Program-made: the position numbers and the translations under genes
Notes under the pieces: generated by a model
The model's input: the letters and a program-made list of their open reading frames with translations, nothing else
What the model was told of the DNA's origin: nothing
The model's database searches: none
Assembly: GCA_036523795.1 (NCBI GenBank)
Contig: DATDDN010000027.1
Coordinates: 1-28,772, forward strand
Source of the DNA: 39-52-133 sp036523795
Lineage (GTDB): Bacteria; Pseudomonadota; Gammaproteobacteria; Burkholderiales; Gallionellaceae
DNA length: 28,772 bases
Reading direction: 5' to 3'
Shown here: piece by piece, positions 9,077 through 15,767 of the stretch
Layout of the letters: the number at the start of each line of letters is the position of its first letter
Numbering within the stretch: the stretch's first letter is position 1

Positions 9077-9463
9077 CTACACGGGCTCAGTTGGCACGCT
9101 TTTGTCATTCCTGAACGCATCGAGCAATTCATAAAACAACTCAACCGATTTCAAGTGTTGCTCGTGCGTTGCCTTTTCGAGTTTGCTCAATGACAAGGGC
9201 TTGCTTGGATCACAGCCAAGTGCAAGTGCAAGCACCATGTTCATCCACCCTGCCGTATCGGAGGGAAAACCAAACTTCTTCTTCAGCCAGGCCCTGAAAT
9301 GCACCAAGTCAGGGCAAGTTACGTCTTTGACCCCCGCATCCCTCATCGCCTGGTCGTAGCCGGATATATAGGATCCCACCAGTTCCAGCGTTGGGCCTCC
9401 AATGTACATGCCGGTCCGCACCCGTATCGCTTCAAGCGCCGTGTATAAGTCATATTCCTGCAT
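9077..9463 (-). CDS. Hypothetical protein with a GyrB-like RxRTGMYIG motif
   Basis: The product is 128 residues from the ATG at 9463, which has GAGGG about seven bases upstream; an ATG at 9517 has no such site. Near the N-terminus, ALEAIRVRTGMYIGG closely resembles the VRKRPGMYIG segment of the GyrB/ParE ATPase N-terminus. The rest of the GHKL fold (the N box with Glu-Asn-Asp, the DxGxG motif) is absent, and the protein is far too short. Small hypotheticals with such a MYIG element do exist, but no function is assigned here. A WMNMVLALALG stretch lies in the middle. Confidence that it is a real gene is fair, low for any activity. Confidence 0.65.
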   Translation of the reverse strand: MQEYDLYTALEAIRVRTGMYIGGPTLELVGSYISGYDQAMRDAGVKDVTCPDLVHFRAWLKKKFGFPSDTAGWMNMVLALALGCDPSKPLSLSKLEKATHEQHLKSVELFYELLDAFRNDKSVPTEPV

Positions 9464-10005
9464 TGCCGCCCTCACCGTCCTTAAATCAATGGCACACGCC
9501 GCCCCGACGAACAGCATGGGGCCGGGTCAATCAAGTATTGCTCCGTTATGTCCAATATTGGGACGCAGCTGAATGGCATCTCACCCAATTACCTGCCGCA
9601 AAGCGGGCACCCGCGCGATCCTGCAATTCTTTGCGACAACAGCAGTCTATCCATAATGCTTTGCTGCAGCAAACCAGTCATTCAAGACTATTCAGTTCGA
9701 ATAATTTCGCAGCCTCGCATGCTGCGTGAAACAAGGCCTGCCCCTTCAAGGCCAATATGGCTGAAGGAAACTTGTTCAGCGAGGGCCGTGGGACGTCGCC
9801 GCGCAGATCAACGGGGCCGAGTCGTCCGTGCAGGCGGAAAAAGCAGTGACATCCTCCAGAGAAATCTACCAGAAACCCTGTATTGAGCGTTTGCGGAAAG
9901 GTGACTAGTATCAGACTGCCAGTTTGTTGCGCGCTTACATCGTGGTGGTGGTGACATGTAATGCGAAGTAGAAATCCACCGTATCAGGCAGCGGAGGAGA
10001 ATGCA
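9464..10005. other. Intergenic region without a supported gene
   Basis: About 540 bases separate the minus-strand hypotheticals from the roadblock gene, so promoters for both directions should lie here. Reading frames on the plus strand (for example 9548-9886) have no ribosome site and no recognisable protein. One stretch, 9765-9908, has coding-like composition in one frame (ending in ERLRKGD and TAG) but no start codon, and may be a decayed gene end. No clear promoter or terminator was found. Confidence 0.5.
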
Positions 10006-10374
10006 ATGAGCCTAGAAACCCTGTTGGACGAAATAAAGGGCGTCAATGGATATATGGCGTCGGCAATCATGGACTTTACCGGTGAGATGCTGGCCAGTCA
10101 TTCCAGTTCGGCAGCTGTTGACCTCCAGGTGGCCGGTGCCACCTTCAACGATATCTTCCGCGCCGCGCACGCGGCCGCCGGCAAGGTCGGCTTCAAGGCG
10201 GCCAGTGATCTGATCGTGCAGACGCCGGGGGGCGCCATCGTGATGATGTGCACGGGGGTCGACGAAAAGGCGCACCTGCACCTCATCACCATCCTGGCAA
10301 AGGATGGCAACCAGGCCCTGGCAAAGATGGCGATGCACAAGATTGCCCCCAAGGCCATCGAGTCATTGGCCTGA
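10006..10374 (+). CDS. Roadblock/LC7-like domain protein (MglB-like fold)
   Basis: The start at 10006 is preceded by GGAGGAGA at good distance, giving 122 residues; an earlier in-frame ATG at 9961 has no site. Length and pattern fit a single roadblock/LC7 domain: an N-terminal helix (SLETLLDEIKGV), a strand with a small turn (ASAIMDFTGEMLAS), a long Ala-rich helix, then strands (DLIVQTPGGAIVMM, HLHLITIL) and a last helix. Such proteins often partner small GTPases of the MglA type, but none is encoded nearby. The next gene carries a second similar domain, so the two may form a heteromer. Domain assignment rests on pattern, not on a search. Confidence 0.7.
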   Translation: MSLETLLDEIKGVNGYMASAIMDFTGEMLASHSSSAAVDLQVAGATFNDIFRAAHAAAGKVGFKAASDLIVQTPGGAIVMMCTGVDEKAHLHLITILAKDGNQALAKMAMHKIAPKAIESLA

Positions 10375-10385
10375 GCAGTGCCTCT

Positions 10386-10406
10386 CGCGCCGGGCGGACC
10401 GGCGCG
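10386..10406 (+). terminator. GC-rich hairpin after the roadblock gene
   Basis: CGCGCCGG and CCGGCGCG form a perfect eight-base-pair stem around a five-base loop, starting 12 bases after the stop codon. No T-tract follows, so it may stabilise the 3' end or act as a weak terminator. Confidence 0.4.
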
Positions 10407-10623
10407 GATAATCGCCGTAGCGCAGGATGGCTCTGGCGGATTGATTTCCTGCTGCAGGAGGCTGCCTTCATGCGCCTGCTGCAAGAGAAGCACGACTGAA
10501 GCTGAAGGCTGCCCTGGGGCAGTCAAAAGGGAAGGAAGCGCAAGCGTCCGTGTCACGCCACCCGAGTGGCGAACATAAGCAAGGGATCTGGCCTGGCTGG
10601 AATCCGGATACCGGTCTCCACAT

Positions 10624-11426
10624 ATGGATACTTCAAATTTCCTGAGTATAGTGGACATAGTCAGCCAATATGTTCAGTGCACCCCGGAGGGTGACCGCCA
10701 CTATTCCGGGCGCTGCCCTTTTTGCTCGTCCACAGAAAACAGCCTCATTCTTTCGATGGATACCCAGTTCTGGGTTTGCCTTTCCTGCGGCGCCGACGGG
10801 GACAGGACGATTTCGTCGCCAAGTCCGAGAACATCAGCAAGGCCGAAGCCATTCTCATGGTCGGCCATCACACCGTGTCCGGCGAGCCCTTCCCCCACGC
10901 ACGCTTCAAGCCGGGCAGCCTCTCCGCCAAGGTGACGGAGGCCGCCGCGCCGAAGCCAACTGCAGCCGCAGCCCCGGCACCTGCCGCCGCCGCGCCCCCC
11001 GCGCCCCCCGAAACGAAACCCGCCACAAGCAGCGCCGTCGCCCCACCAGGCGGCGCAGAGAAGGAGCAGATGGCGACCTTCCTCGAATTCCGCAACATCA
11101 CTCCCAGCTATCAGGGCGCGGCCCTTCTTGATCGCGAGGCAAGGATGATGTTCTGCGATACCGAGTTTGCCTCCTCGGCTGAACTGGCCGGCACCGGAGA
11201 GACTCTGGCCCCGATTCTGGCGCATGCCGAAGCGGCATTCGCGCAATGGAGCATGAACGCCGGCGCACCCGCCGTGCTTACCCTGAGTGCAGAGGGCCTC
11301 GCCATCCTCGTGCACAAATTTGGCCCTGCGGATAATTTCAGGCTGCTGGTGGTTCGGCTTGCCAATCCTGCCGAAGTACCTGTGGCTCGCCGGCTCATCG
11401 CCAGTGTGGCGACAAAACTCGCCTGA
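10624..11426 (+). pseudogene. DnaG-type (CHC2-like) zinc finger fused to a roadblock-like domain, interrupted by a frameshift
   Basis: Two frames make one continuous protein of about 267 residues if the frame slips back one base near 10803. The first frame (10624 to about 10803) encodes a zinc finger with CPFC at 31-34 and CLSC at 52-55, then GADGD. The second frame continues at QDDFVAKSENISKAEAI, exactly as the segment after the finger does in DnaG-like proteins. An Ala/Pro linker of about 55 residues follows, and then a C-terminal domain (LLDREARMMFCDTEFA, LTLSAEGLAILV, RLLVVRLANP) that looks like roadblock/LC7. In DnaG the first pair is usually CPFH; here it is Cys. No canonical slippery heptamer is seen at the join, so a one-base loss, real or from sequencing, is most likely. 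No good ribosome site precedes 10624. Confidence 0.65.
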
Positions 11427-11532
11427 CATGATTTGTGCAAGGATGGACGCATTCAATATGAACACATCACATCAGCGCAGCACGAGTAGATCTTACTTGT
11501 GTGCTCTGCACTTCCGCATTTGAGGTGCGGCC

Positions 11533-11904
11533 ATGAACCTGACCGGGGAATTGCACTATCACCTGGAGGGCAAGGAATACGCCAGTGTCAGGTTCAGCGA
11601 GGGGGTCAACAGTGTGTCCATTGATATCGTGTTTGTGCCTTCACAGTTCCGCCAACGCGGGATTGGCAAGGCGCTGGTAAAGCGTGTCCTCGCGATAGCG
11701 GACGCCGCCGGCAAGGAGGTGTTTGTTACGGTGCGGCCGTTGGGCCGAAGCGGTGAGGACATCATTTCGAGCCTGATTCGCTTCTATCAGCAATTCGGTT
11801 TTGTCCTGACTGATCGTGACCCGGGATTGGCGCACATGCACCGCGACGCGATGCCGCCGCAGGCATTTGCGGAGATTGAGTCTGCTGGGGGAAAGGTGGA
11901 GTGA
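11533..11904 (+). CDS. GNAT family N-acetyltransferase
   Basis: This 123-residue protein has the acetyl-CoA-binding signature QFRQRGIGKALVKRVL (the R/Q-x-x-G-x-G/A motif) around residues 37-52, preceded by a strand (SIDIVFVP). A later helix and strand, FYQQFGFVLTDRD, fit the last GNAT motif. It should transfer an acetyl group to an unknown amine. A GAGG precedes the ATG by about ten bases. Its 3' end abuts the relic of a pgm gene, so the boundary of an insertion or deletion lies at about 11904. Substrate cannot be inferred. Confidence 0.85.
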   Translation: MNLTGELHYHLEGKEYASVRFSEGVNSVSIDIVFVPSQFRQRGIGKALVKRVLAIADAAGKEVFVTVRPLGRSGEDIISSLIRFYQQFGFVLTDRDPGLAHMHRDAMPPQAFAEIESAGGKVE

Positions 11905-11912
11905 GCTGGCAG

Positions 11913-12017
11913 CATTACCTTAATGCGCAGGCGGCCGTGAAGGAATTGATTGGCATTGCGCTGGGAATTTCCGAGCTGAGGCAAAAGGCGAGGCGGGAGA
12001 AGCCGACGGTGACCACC
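11913..12017 (+). pseudogene. Remnant of a second phosphoglucomutase gene (last 35 codons)
   Basis: Translated in the frame of 11901, this stretch matches residues 508-542 of the intact Pgm in this window at 20 of 35 positions, including ELIGIA, AEL/SEL, and the terminal PTV-x-T. The codons differ enough that this is an old paralogue or foreign copy, not a recent duplication. The stop codon has changed to GGA, so the frame runs on into the downstream repeat. The rest of the gene is missing; the GNAT gene lies directly upstream. Confidence 0.8.
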
Positions 12018-12045
12018 GGATTGGTACTATTCGGAATACAAGAAA

Positions 12046-12242
12046 GTCAAAATCGTCGGGGGCAGCCCGACAGCTGGTTACCTTTCTTGTCTCGCCAAGA
12101 AAGGTAACCCAAAGAAAGCGACCCCGAGTTCGCCGCCCCTGCGGGGTTCCCTCGATCAGGCAGAAACAAGCGGGGCTGCGCAACTCGCCCTAGCAGCTCG
12201 CACACCCCGCGAGTTGCTGCGGAGCTCAAACAGTGCTCGCCT
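12046..12242 (+). repeat. Left arm of a large dispersed inverted repeat
   Basis: The arm begins at TCAAAATCGTCGGGGG and contains a perfect 14-base palindrome, GGTTACCTTTCTTG (12076-12089) with CAAGAAAGGTAACC (12096-12109). It runs to the GAGCTCAAACAGTGCTCGCC segment. It matches the reverse complement of 12441-12640 with scattered substitutions. Repeats of this wording recur in many beta- and gammaproteobacterial genomes and give spurious hypothetical genes (general recollection). Frames inside it are not reported as genes. Confidence 0.8.
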
Positions 12243-12312
12243 ACCCCTCCACTTGTTTCCGCCAGATCGAGGCGGCTCTCAAGGGGGGCCTTCAAAACCA
12301 AAGCCCAAAAGC

Positions 12313-12346
12313 ATTGAGGCGTGGGCTGCTTAGCCCACGCCTCAAT
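12313..12346. repeat. Perfect 15-bp stem-loop between the two repeat arms
   Basis: ATTGAGGCGTGGGCT and its exact complement flank a GCTT loop. It lies near the middle of the spacer (12243-12440) of the large inverted repeat. It could terminate transcription in either direction, but no T-tract follows. Confidence 0.75.
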
Positions 12347-12440
12347 CACAAATCAAGAAACTTGTGCGCAACGCGCACTCAACACCGCCTTTCCCTCCCC
12401 TTCTGCGCCACCGAGTAGCACAGGCTGACCAGGGGAAGTC

Positions 12441-12640
12441 GGCGAGGACTGTTCGAGCTCCGCGGCAGGCCGCGATTTGTGCGGTCTGCTAGGGCGAGTT
12501 CCGCAGCCGCCTGGGCAGCCGAGCAACGCAGGGAACCCCGTAGGGGTGGCGCAGCAGGGGCCGCCTTCTTTCGGTTACCTTTCTTGGCGGTCAAGAAAGG
12601 TAACTTGCTGTCGGGCAACCCCCGACGGTTTTGCTTTGAC
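12441..12640 (-). repeat. Right arm of the large dispersed inverted repeat
   Basis: This is the reverse-complement partner of 12046-12242. It has its own palindrome GGTTACCTTTCTTG (12573-12586) with CAAGAAAGGTAAC (12592-12604) and ends at CGACGGTTTTGCTTTGAC. Several indels and substitutions separate the arms, so they are probably two insertions of one element rather than one perfect duplication. No transposase is present. Confidence 0.8.
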
Positions 12641-12710
12641 GTTACCGACTGATAACCCATGCGATTAGCACGCCTCTATTCTCTCTGATTACTGATAGCA
12701 GACTATAGCG

Positions 12711-12730
12711 ACGGGCAGATAAGTGCCCGT
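12711..12730 (-). terminator. Hairpin downstream of the secreted-protein gene
   Basis: ACGGGCA and TGCCCGT form a perfect seven-base-pair stem with a six-base loop, about 30 bases past the stop of the 12761-13375 gene. No T-run is seen, so terminator function is uncertain. Confidence 0.35.
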
Positions 12731-12760
12731 AAGCGACATCAGACGCGGCATTCAGTTTAG

Positions 12761-13375
12761 TTAGCCGCTATAGCCTTGGCAGGCCATTTTCTTCACTAGC
12801 TTTCCCATGTCAGCGACCGATGATAGAAAAAGGCATGATGTGGCCCCCTTTCCTTCGGCATCACTCGAATATACGATGAGGTCCAGTTTTCCATCACGAT
12901 CAAGATCGCCTGCCCAAATAATATGGAAGACATCACCAAACCCAATAATTGATGACAGCCCATCAGGTCCACCTAAAGATAGGCCTTGTTGTGTTTCGCG
13001 AACAACGTAAGAGCTAGAGCCTAATGACAGCTTCTTTGAATTTTTATCTACGTCCAAGCCTTCGACTACAGTCTGCACATCGCCAGACCTGATGTTTGTA
13101 TTGCGAAATAGAGCGATCGTATTCTTCTTGCTAGATACGATCTCAGTAATATCCTCATTAGAGGATGGGCCAAAACTAACAACTACCTCCTCTACAGCAA
13201 ATCTCCCATCGATCTTGTATAGCGCCATGAACCGCGCGCCATTGATCTGTTTTTTATTATGCAAATCAAGAGTTATTACATTTCCTGGAAACAATATTTC
13301 TGCATCTGCACCAAAGGCGTTAGTTAGGAAAAATATCGAACAAAGGACCAAGGCAACAATAATTCGCTTCGACAT
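12761..13375 (-). CDS. Secreted protein with an FG-GAP/EF-hand-like calcium loop, unknown function
   Basis: The 204-residue product starts with a clear Sec signal peptide (MSKR, then a hydrophobic run, cleavage likely after NAFGA near residue 23), so it is probably periplasmic or exported. Near the C-terminus, DLDRDGKLDLIVYSS matches the D-x-D-x-D-G-x-x-D calcium loop of EF-hand and FG-GAP repeats, here a single copy. The two Cys residues in the last 25 positions could form a disulfide. The gene is AT-richer than its neighbours, suggesting horizontal acquisition. It follows the 13394-14230 gene by 18 bases and is probably its operon partner. The family was not recognised. Confidence 0.75.
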   Translation of the reverse strand: MSKRIIVALVLCSIFFLTNAFGADAEILFPGNVITLDLHNKKQINGARFMALYKIDGRFAVEEVVVSFGPSSNEDITEIVSSKKNTIALFRNTNIRSGDVQTVVEGLDVDKNSKKLSLGSSSYVVRETQQGLSLGGPDGLSSIIGFGDVFHIIWAGDLDRDGKLDLIVYSSDAEGKGATSCLFLSSVADMGKLVKKMACQGYSG

Positions 13376-13393
13376 AAATATATCCTCACTGTT

Positions 13394-14230
13394 TCAATGC
13401 TGCCTCTCAGCGTGATAGTGCTGCATCACATCGCCAAGCGTATGGGCCTGAGGTGCGTAATGCTGAAAAGCATACCCGATTGCAGACAGCGTTATCGCGG
13501 TGACGATAAATGGACCTGCTGTACGACGCACCGCACTCTCCACCCAGTGACGGGTCTGCAAACCTCTCATTCGCCGATACAGGCTTGCCGACAGGACGCC
13601 GTCAACCAGGAGCTCTGCAAAAAGCGCGGGGGCCAGATAGACGATATACAGCGAGGCAAAGAGGAGAGCTGCGGAAAATGCAGCCACCAGCAGGGCAACC
13701 AGCAACGGGATCGCACCTTCATCGGCGCCCCCTATTGCGTCGCCGACGGAATCCCCAAACGGTATATCGACATCAGGAAGTGAGGGAGATGGCAGCGTGT
13801 CATCCGCCATAAAGCTATCGGAAGCACCACCGCCGCCAAATTGCCCTCCACCGCCGGAAAAATCACAGCTGCCATCAGCATCAGGCGATCCACCACCCGA
13901 ACCACCCGATGGCGTCGGGATGTCAATGGATGGGTCCAGATAGTCGTCCGCCGAGGTCCGAAGCCACAGCCACAGCAGCAGAATGAAGACGAGATAGGCA
14001 CAAGCGACTGCAAGTGGGTAGCGCACAAACATCGGGTCCACGCCCGATAGCAGCAGCATGTATGACATCAGCATGCCTGATGCGCCAGTGATTATGATGA
14101 ACAGAGACATCTTCAGCCTGGGATGGCTATCCCACTCCAGCTTTCGCATCAGCCCCCGAATCACCTCGCTGCGATTCATTGCCAATGCGGCCGATCCGGC
14201 TACCCGCATATTGTTCGATTTGGTTTTCAT
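13394..14230 (-). CDS. Multi-pass membrane protein with a Gly-rich loop resembling TPM-protein tails
   Basis: The product is 278 residues from the ATG at 14230 (GGAG close upstream); an ATG at 14272 is possible but less likely. Two hydrophobic segments near residues 41-62 and 69-90 are followed by a long Gly/Ser/Asp/Pro-rich loop. It contains CDFSGGGGQFGGGGASDSF, strikingly like the FSGGGGxFGGGGASGSW tail of TPM-domain and DUF2207 membrane proteins. Two or more further hydrophobic segments follow (about 170-205 and 240-260). No TPM domain itself is present, so this may be a fragment of that theme or convergence. Translational linkage with the secreted protein downstream (18 bases) suggests they act together at the envelope. 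Confidence 0.7.
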   Translation of the reverse strand: MKTKSNNMRVAGSAALAMNRSEVIRGLMRKLEWDSHPRLKMSLFIIITGASGMLMSYMLLLSGVDPMFVRYPLAVACAYLVFILLLWLWLRTSADDYLDPSIDIPTPSGGSGGGSPDADGSCDFSGGGGQFGGGGASDSFMADDTLPSPSLPDVDIPFGDSVGDAIGGADEGAIPLLVALLVAAFSAALLFASLYIVYLAPALFAELLVDGVLSASLYRRMRGLQTRHWVESAVRRTAGPFIVTAITLSAIGYAFQHYAPQAHTLGDVMQHYHAERQH

Positions 14231-14288
14231 GGCTCCACTCTGACAGTCGGCTACAGTCCAGCTGGCAAACAATTACGAATTGAAATCA

Positions 14289-14317
14289 GGCTCTGCCCGC
14301 CATTGGCAGGCAGAGTC
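14289..14317 (-). terminator. Probable terminator of the recQ-transporter-cupin run
   Basis: On the minus strand GACTCTGCC and GGCAGAGCC pair over nine positions (one G-T) around an 11-base loop, followed by TGATTTCAATT. It lies about 70 bases past the stop of the cupin gene. The short T-rich tail makes rho-independent termination plausible. Confidence 0.5.
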
Positions 14318-14384
14318 TATCCCTAATGTTTTTCAGCCGCAAAGCCGGCTTTCACGCTCATTCAGAACGGCAAGATCTGCTCCG

Positions 14385-14846
14385 TCAGGCAAACCTGTCC
14401 CCGACCTGCGCCTTCGCATACCACGCGTTCAACGTGGCTGCTTCCTGGCCATTGCTCCATCCGGAAATATCAGCCGGCGGCAGCGGCGCATACGGCCCAT
14501 GCTTCACCTCGAAGATGATGCCGCCCTGATCCAGCGATAGCACGGCGTGCCAGGTGTTCGCCGGGACTTCGACCACGGCAGCCGCTTCGCCCAGCACGCT
14601 GCGCGCAGTCACCACGCCGGCCTCGTCGAAGGTCAGCACGATGAAGCGGCCGCGCAGCGGTGTCAGCACTTCGAAGGTGTGAGGGTGGCGGTGCGGCAGC
14701 ACCAGGGTGTCCGGCTCCATGGCGATGGCGAGGCGCTGGATGGCGTCGGCCAGCTCGGGGTGCAGGTTGTGGTTGGCGCGCCGGCGCGGTGACTGCTGGG
14801 CCTGTGCGGCCAGTTCGTTGAGCAGCGTGGTGGTGAGTTGTTTCAT
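14385..14846 (-). CDS. WbuC-like cupin-fold metalloprotein
   Basis: The product is 153 residues from the ATG at 14846, which has GGAGA just upstream. A short helical N-terminus (MKQLTTTLLNELAAQA) leads into RRRANHNLHP. The cupin core has HRHPHTFEVLTPLRG (metal-binding His cluster), a Gly-rich turn and the second motif with PANTWHAVLSL. This order and wording fit the WbuC family, often found in polysaccharide clusters, whose reaction is not established. Here it sits 16 bases behind an EamA transporter, not in a polysaccharide locus. Called by pattern. Confidence 0.8.
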   Translation of the reverse strand: MKQLTTTLLNELAAQAQQSPRRRANHNLHPELADAIQRLAIAMEPDTLVLPHRHPHTFEVLTPLRGRFIVLTFDEAGVVTARSVLGEAAAVVEVPANTWHAVLSLDQGGIIFEVKHGPYAPLPPADISGWSNGQEAATLNAWYAKAQVGDRFA

Positions 14847-14862
14847 TTCATTTCTCCAGGAA

Positions 14863-15741
14863 TCAGGTATTGCCCTGCGCCGCCCTGCTGTTGAGGCTGA
14901 TGACGATGACGCCCGCCAGCACCAGCGTCGATCCGGCAATCTGCAGCAGCGAGATGTGTTCGTGCAGGAACACATAGGCCAGGTAGATGGTGCTGACCGG
15001 GCCGATGGAACCGATCAGCGAGGCGCTGCCGGAGCCGATGCGGCGGATGGCGTAGGACAGCAGGAACACGGGCAGCACGGTGGAAAAAATCGCCATGGCG
15101 ATGGCCAGCTCGTACACGCGCAGCGGCAGGTCGAGCGCGGCCAGCGGTCGGGTCAGGCCAAACTGCAGCAGGGTGGCGGCGCTGGCTACGATCATGGCGT
15201 AGGCGGTGAAGCGGGTGGCGCCGATGCGCGCGATGGCGTGACCCGCCCCCACCAGGTAGGTGGAGTACGACAGCGTGCTGGCAAACACCAGGGCAGAACC
15301 GAGCAGCACGCCGTGCTGGCCGATGCCGGCATCGTGGGCGAACACCAGGGCGATGCCGGCATAGCTGAGCAGCATGGCCAGCAGCACGGTGCGGCCGATG
15401 GCGCGCTTGTAAAGCACGGCGGTAAGGATTACCGTCATGGTGGGATACAGGAACAGGATCAGCCGCTCCAGGCCGGCGCTGATGTATTGCAGGCCGAGGA
15501 AATCGAGGAAGCTGGACAGGTAGTAGCCGATCAGGCCCAGCACCAGCACCAGCATCCATTCGTGGCGGGTGAGCGGCTCGGCGTGACGGCTGCGCGCCCA
15601 CAGCGCCACGCCGATGAACACCGGCACCGAGAACACCATGCGCAGGGCCAGCAGCGTGACGGCATCCACGTGGTCGAGGTAGGACAGCTTGACCAGGATG
15701 GCCTTGGCCGAAAAGCCCACTGCGGCGAGCAGCGCAAACAT
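14863..15741 (-). CDS. EamA/DMT-family transporter
   Basis: The product is 292 residues from the ATG at 15741. GTG at 15744 or TTG at 15771 (which overlaps the recQ stop) are possible alternatives, and translational coupling to recQ is likely in any case. About ten hydrophobic segments are arranged as two EamA repeats of five: the first starts at FALLAAVGFSAKAILVK and the second near the VLLGSALVFASTLSYSTYLV segment. The family exports or exchanges small metabolites across the inner membrane; the substrate is not visible. The frame extends much further upstream only because it overlaps recQ in another frame. Confidence 0.88.
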   Translation of the reverse strand: MFALLAAVGFSAKAILVKLSYLDHVDAVTLLALRMVFSVPVFIGVALWARSRHAEPLTRHEWMLVLVLGLIGYYLSSFLDFLGLQYISAGLERLILFLYPTMTVILTAVLYKRAIGRTVLLAMLLSYAGIALVFAHDAGIGQHGVLLGSALVFASTLSYSTYLVGAGHAIARIGATRFTAYAMIVASAATLLQFGLTRPLAALDLPLRVYELAIAMAIFSTVLPVFLLSYAIRRIGSGSASLIGSIGPVSTIYLAYVFLHEHISLLQIAGSTLVLAGVIVISLNSRAAQGNT

Positions 15742-15767
15742 CACGCCGACGACGGCGTCACCCCGGA

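Noticed and set aside
9548..9886. 112-codon plus-strand frames in the 9.5-9.9 kb gap
   Set aside because: They have no ribosome site or recognisable protein, and alternative frames are equally open.
11901..12107. 68-codon hypothetical gene after the GNAT gene
   Set aside because: It is the pgm relic running into the inverted repeat, with no valid gene structure.
12379..12660. 93-codon minus-strand hypothetical
   Set aside because: It lies within the right arm of the dispersed repeat; such frames are recurrent artefacts of this repeat.
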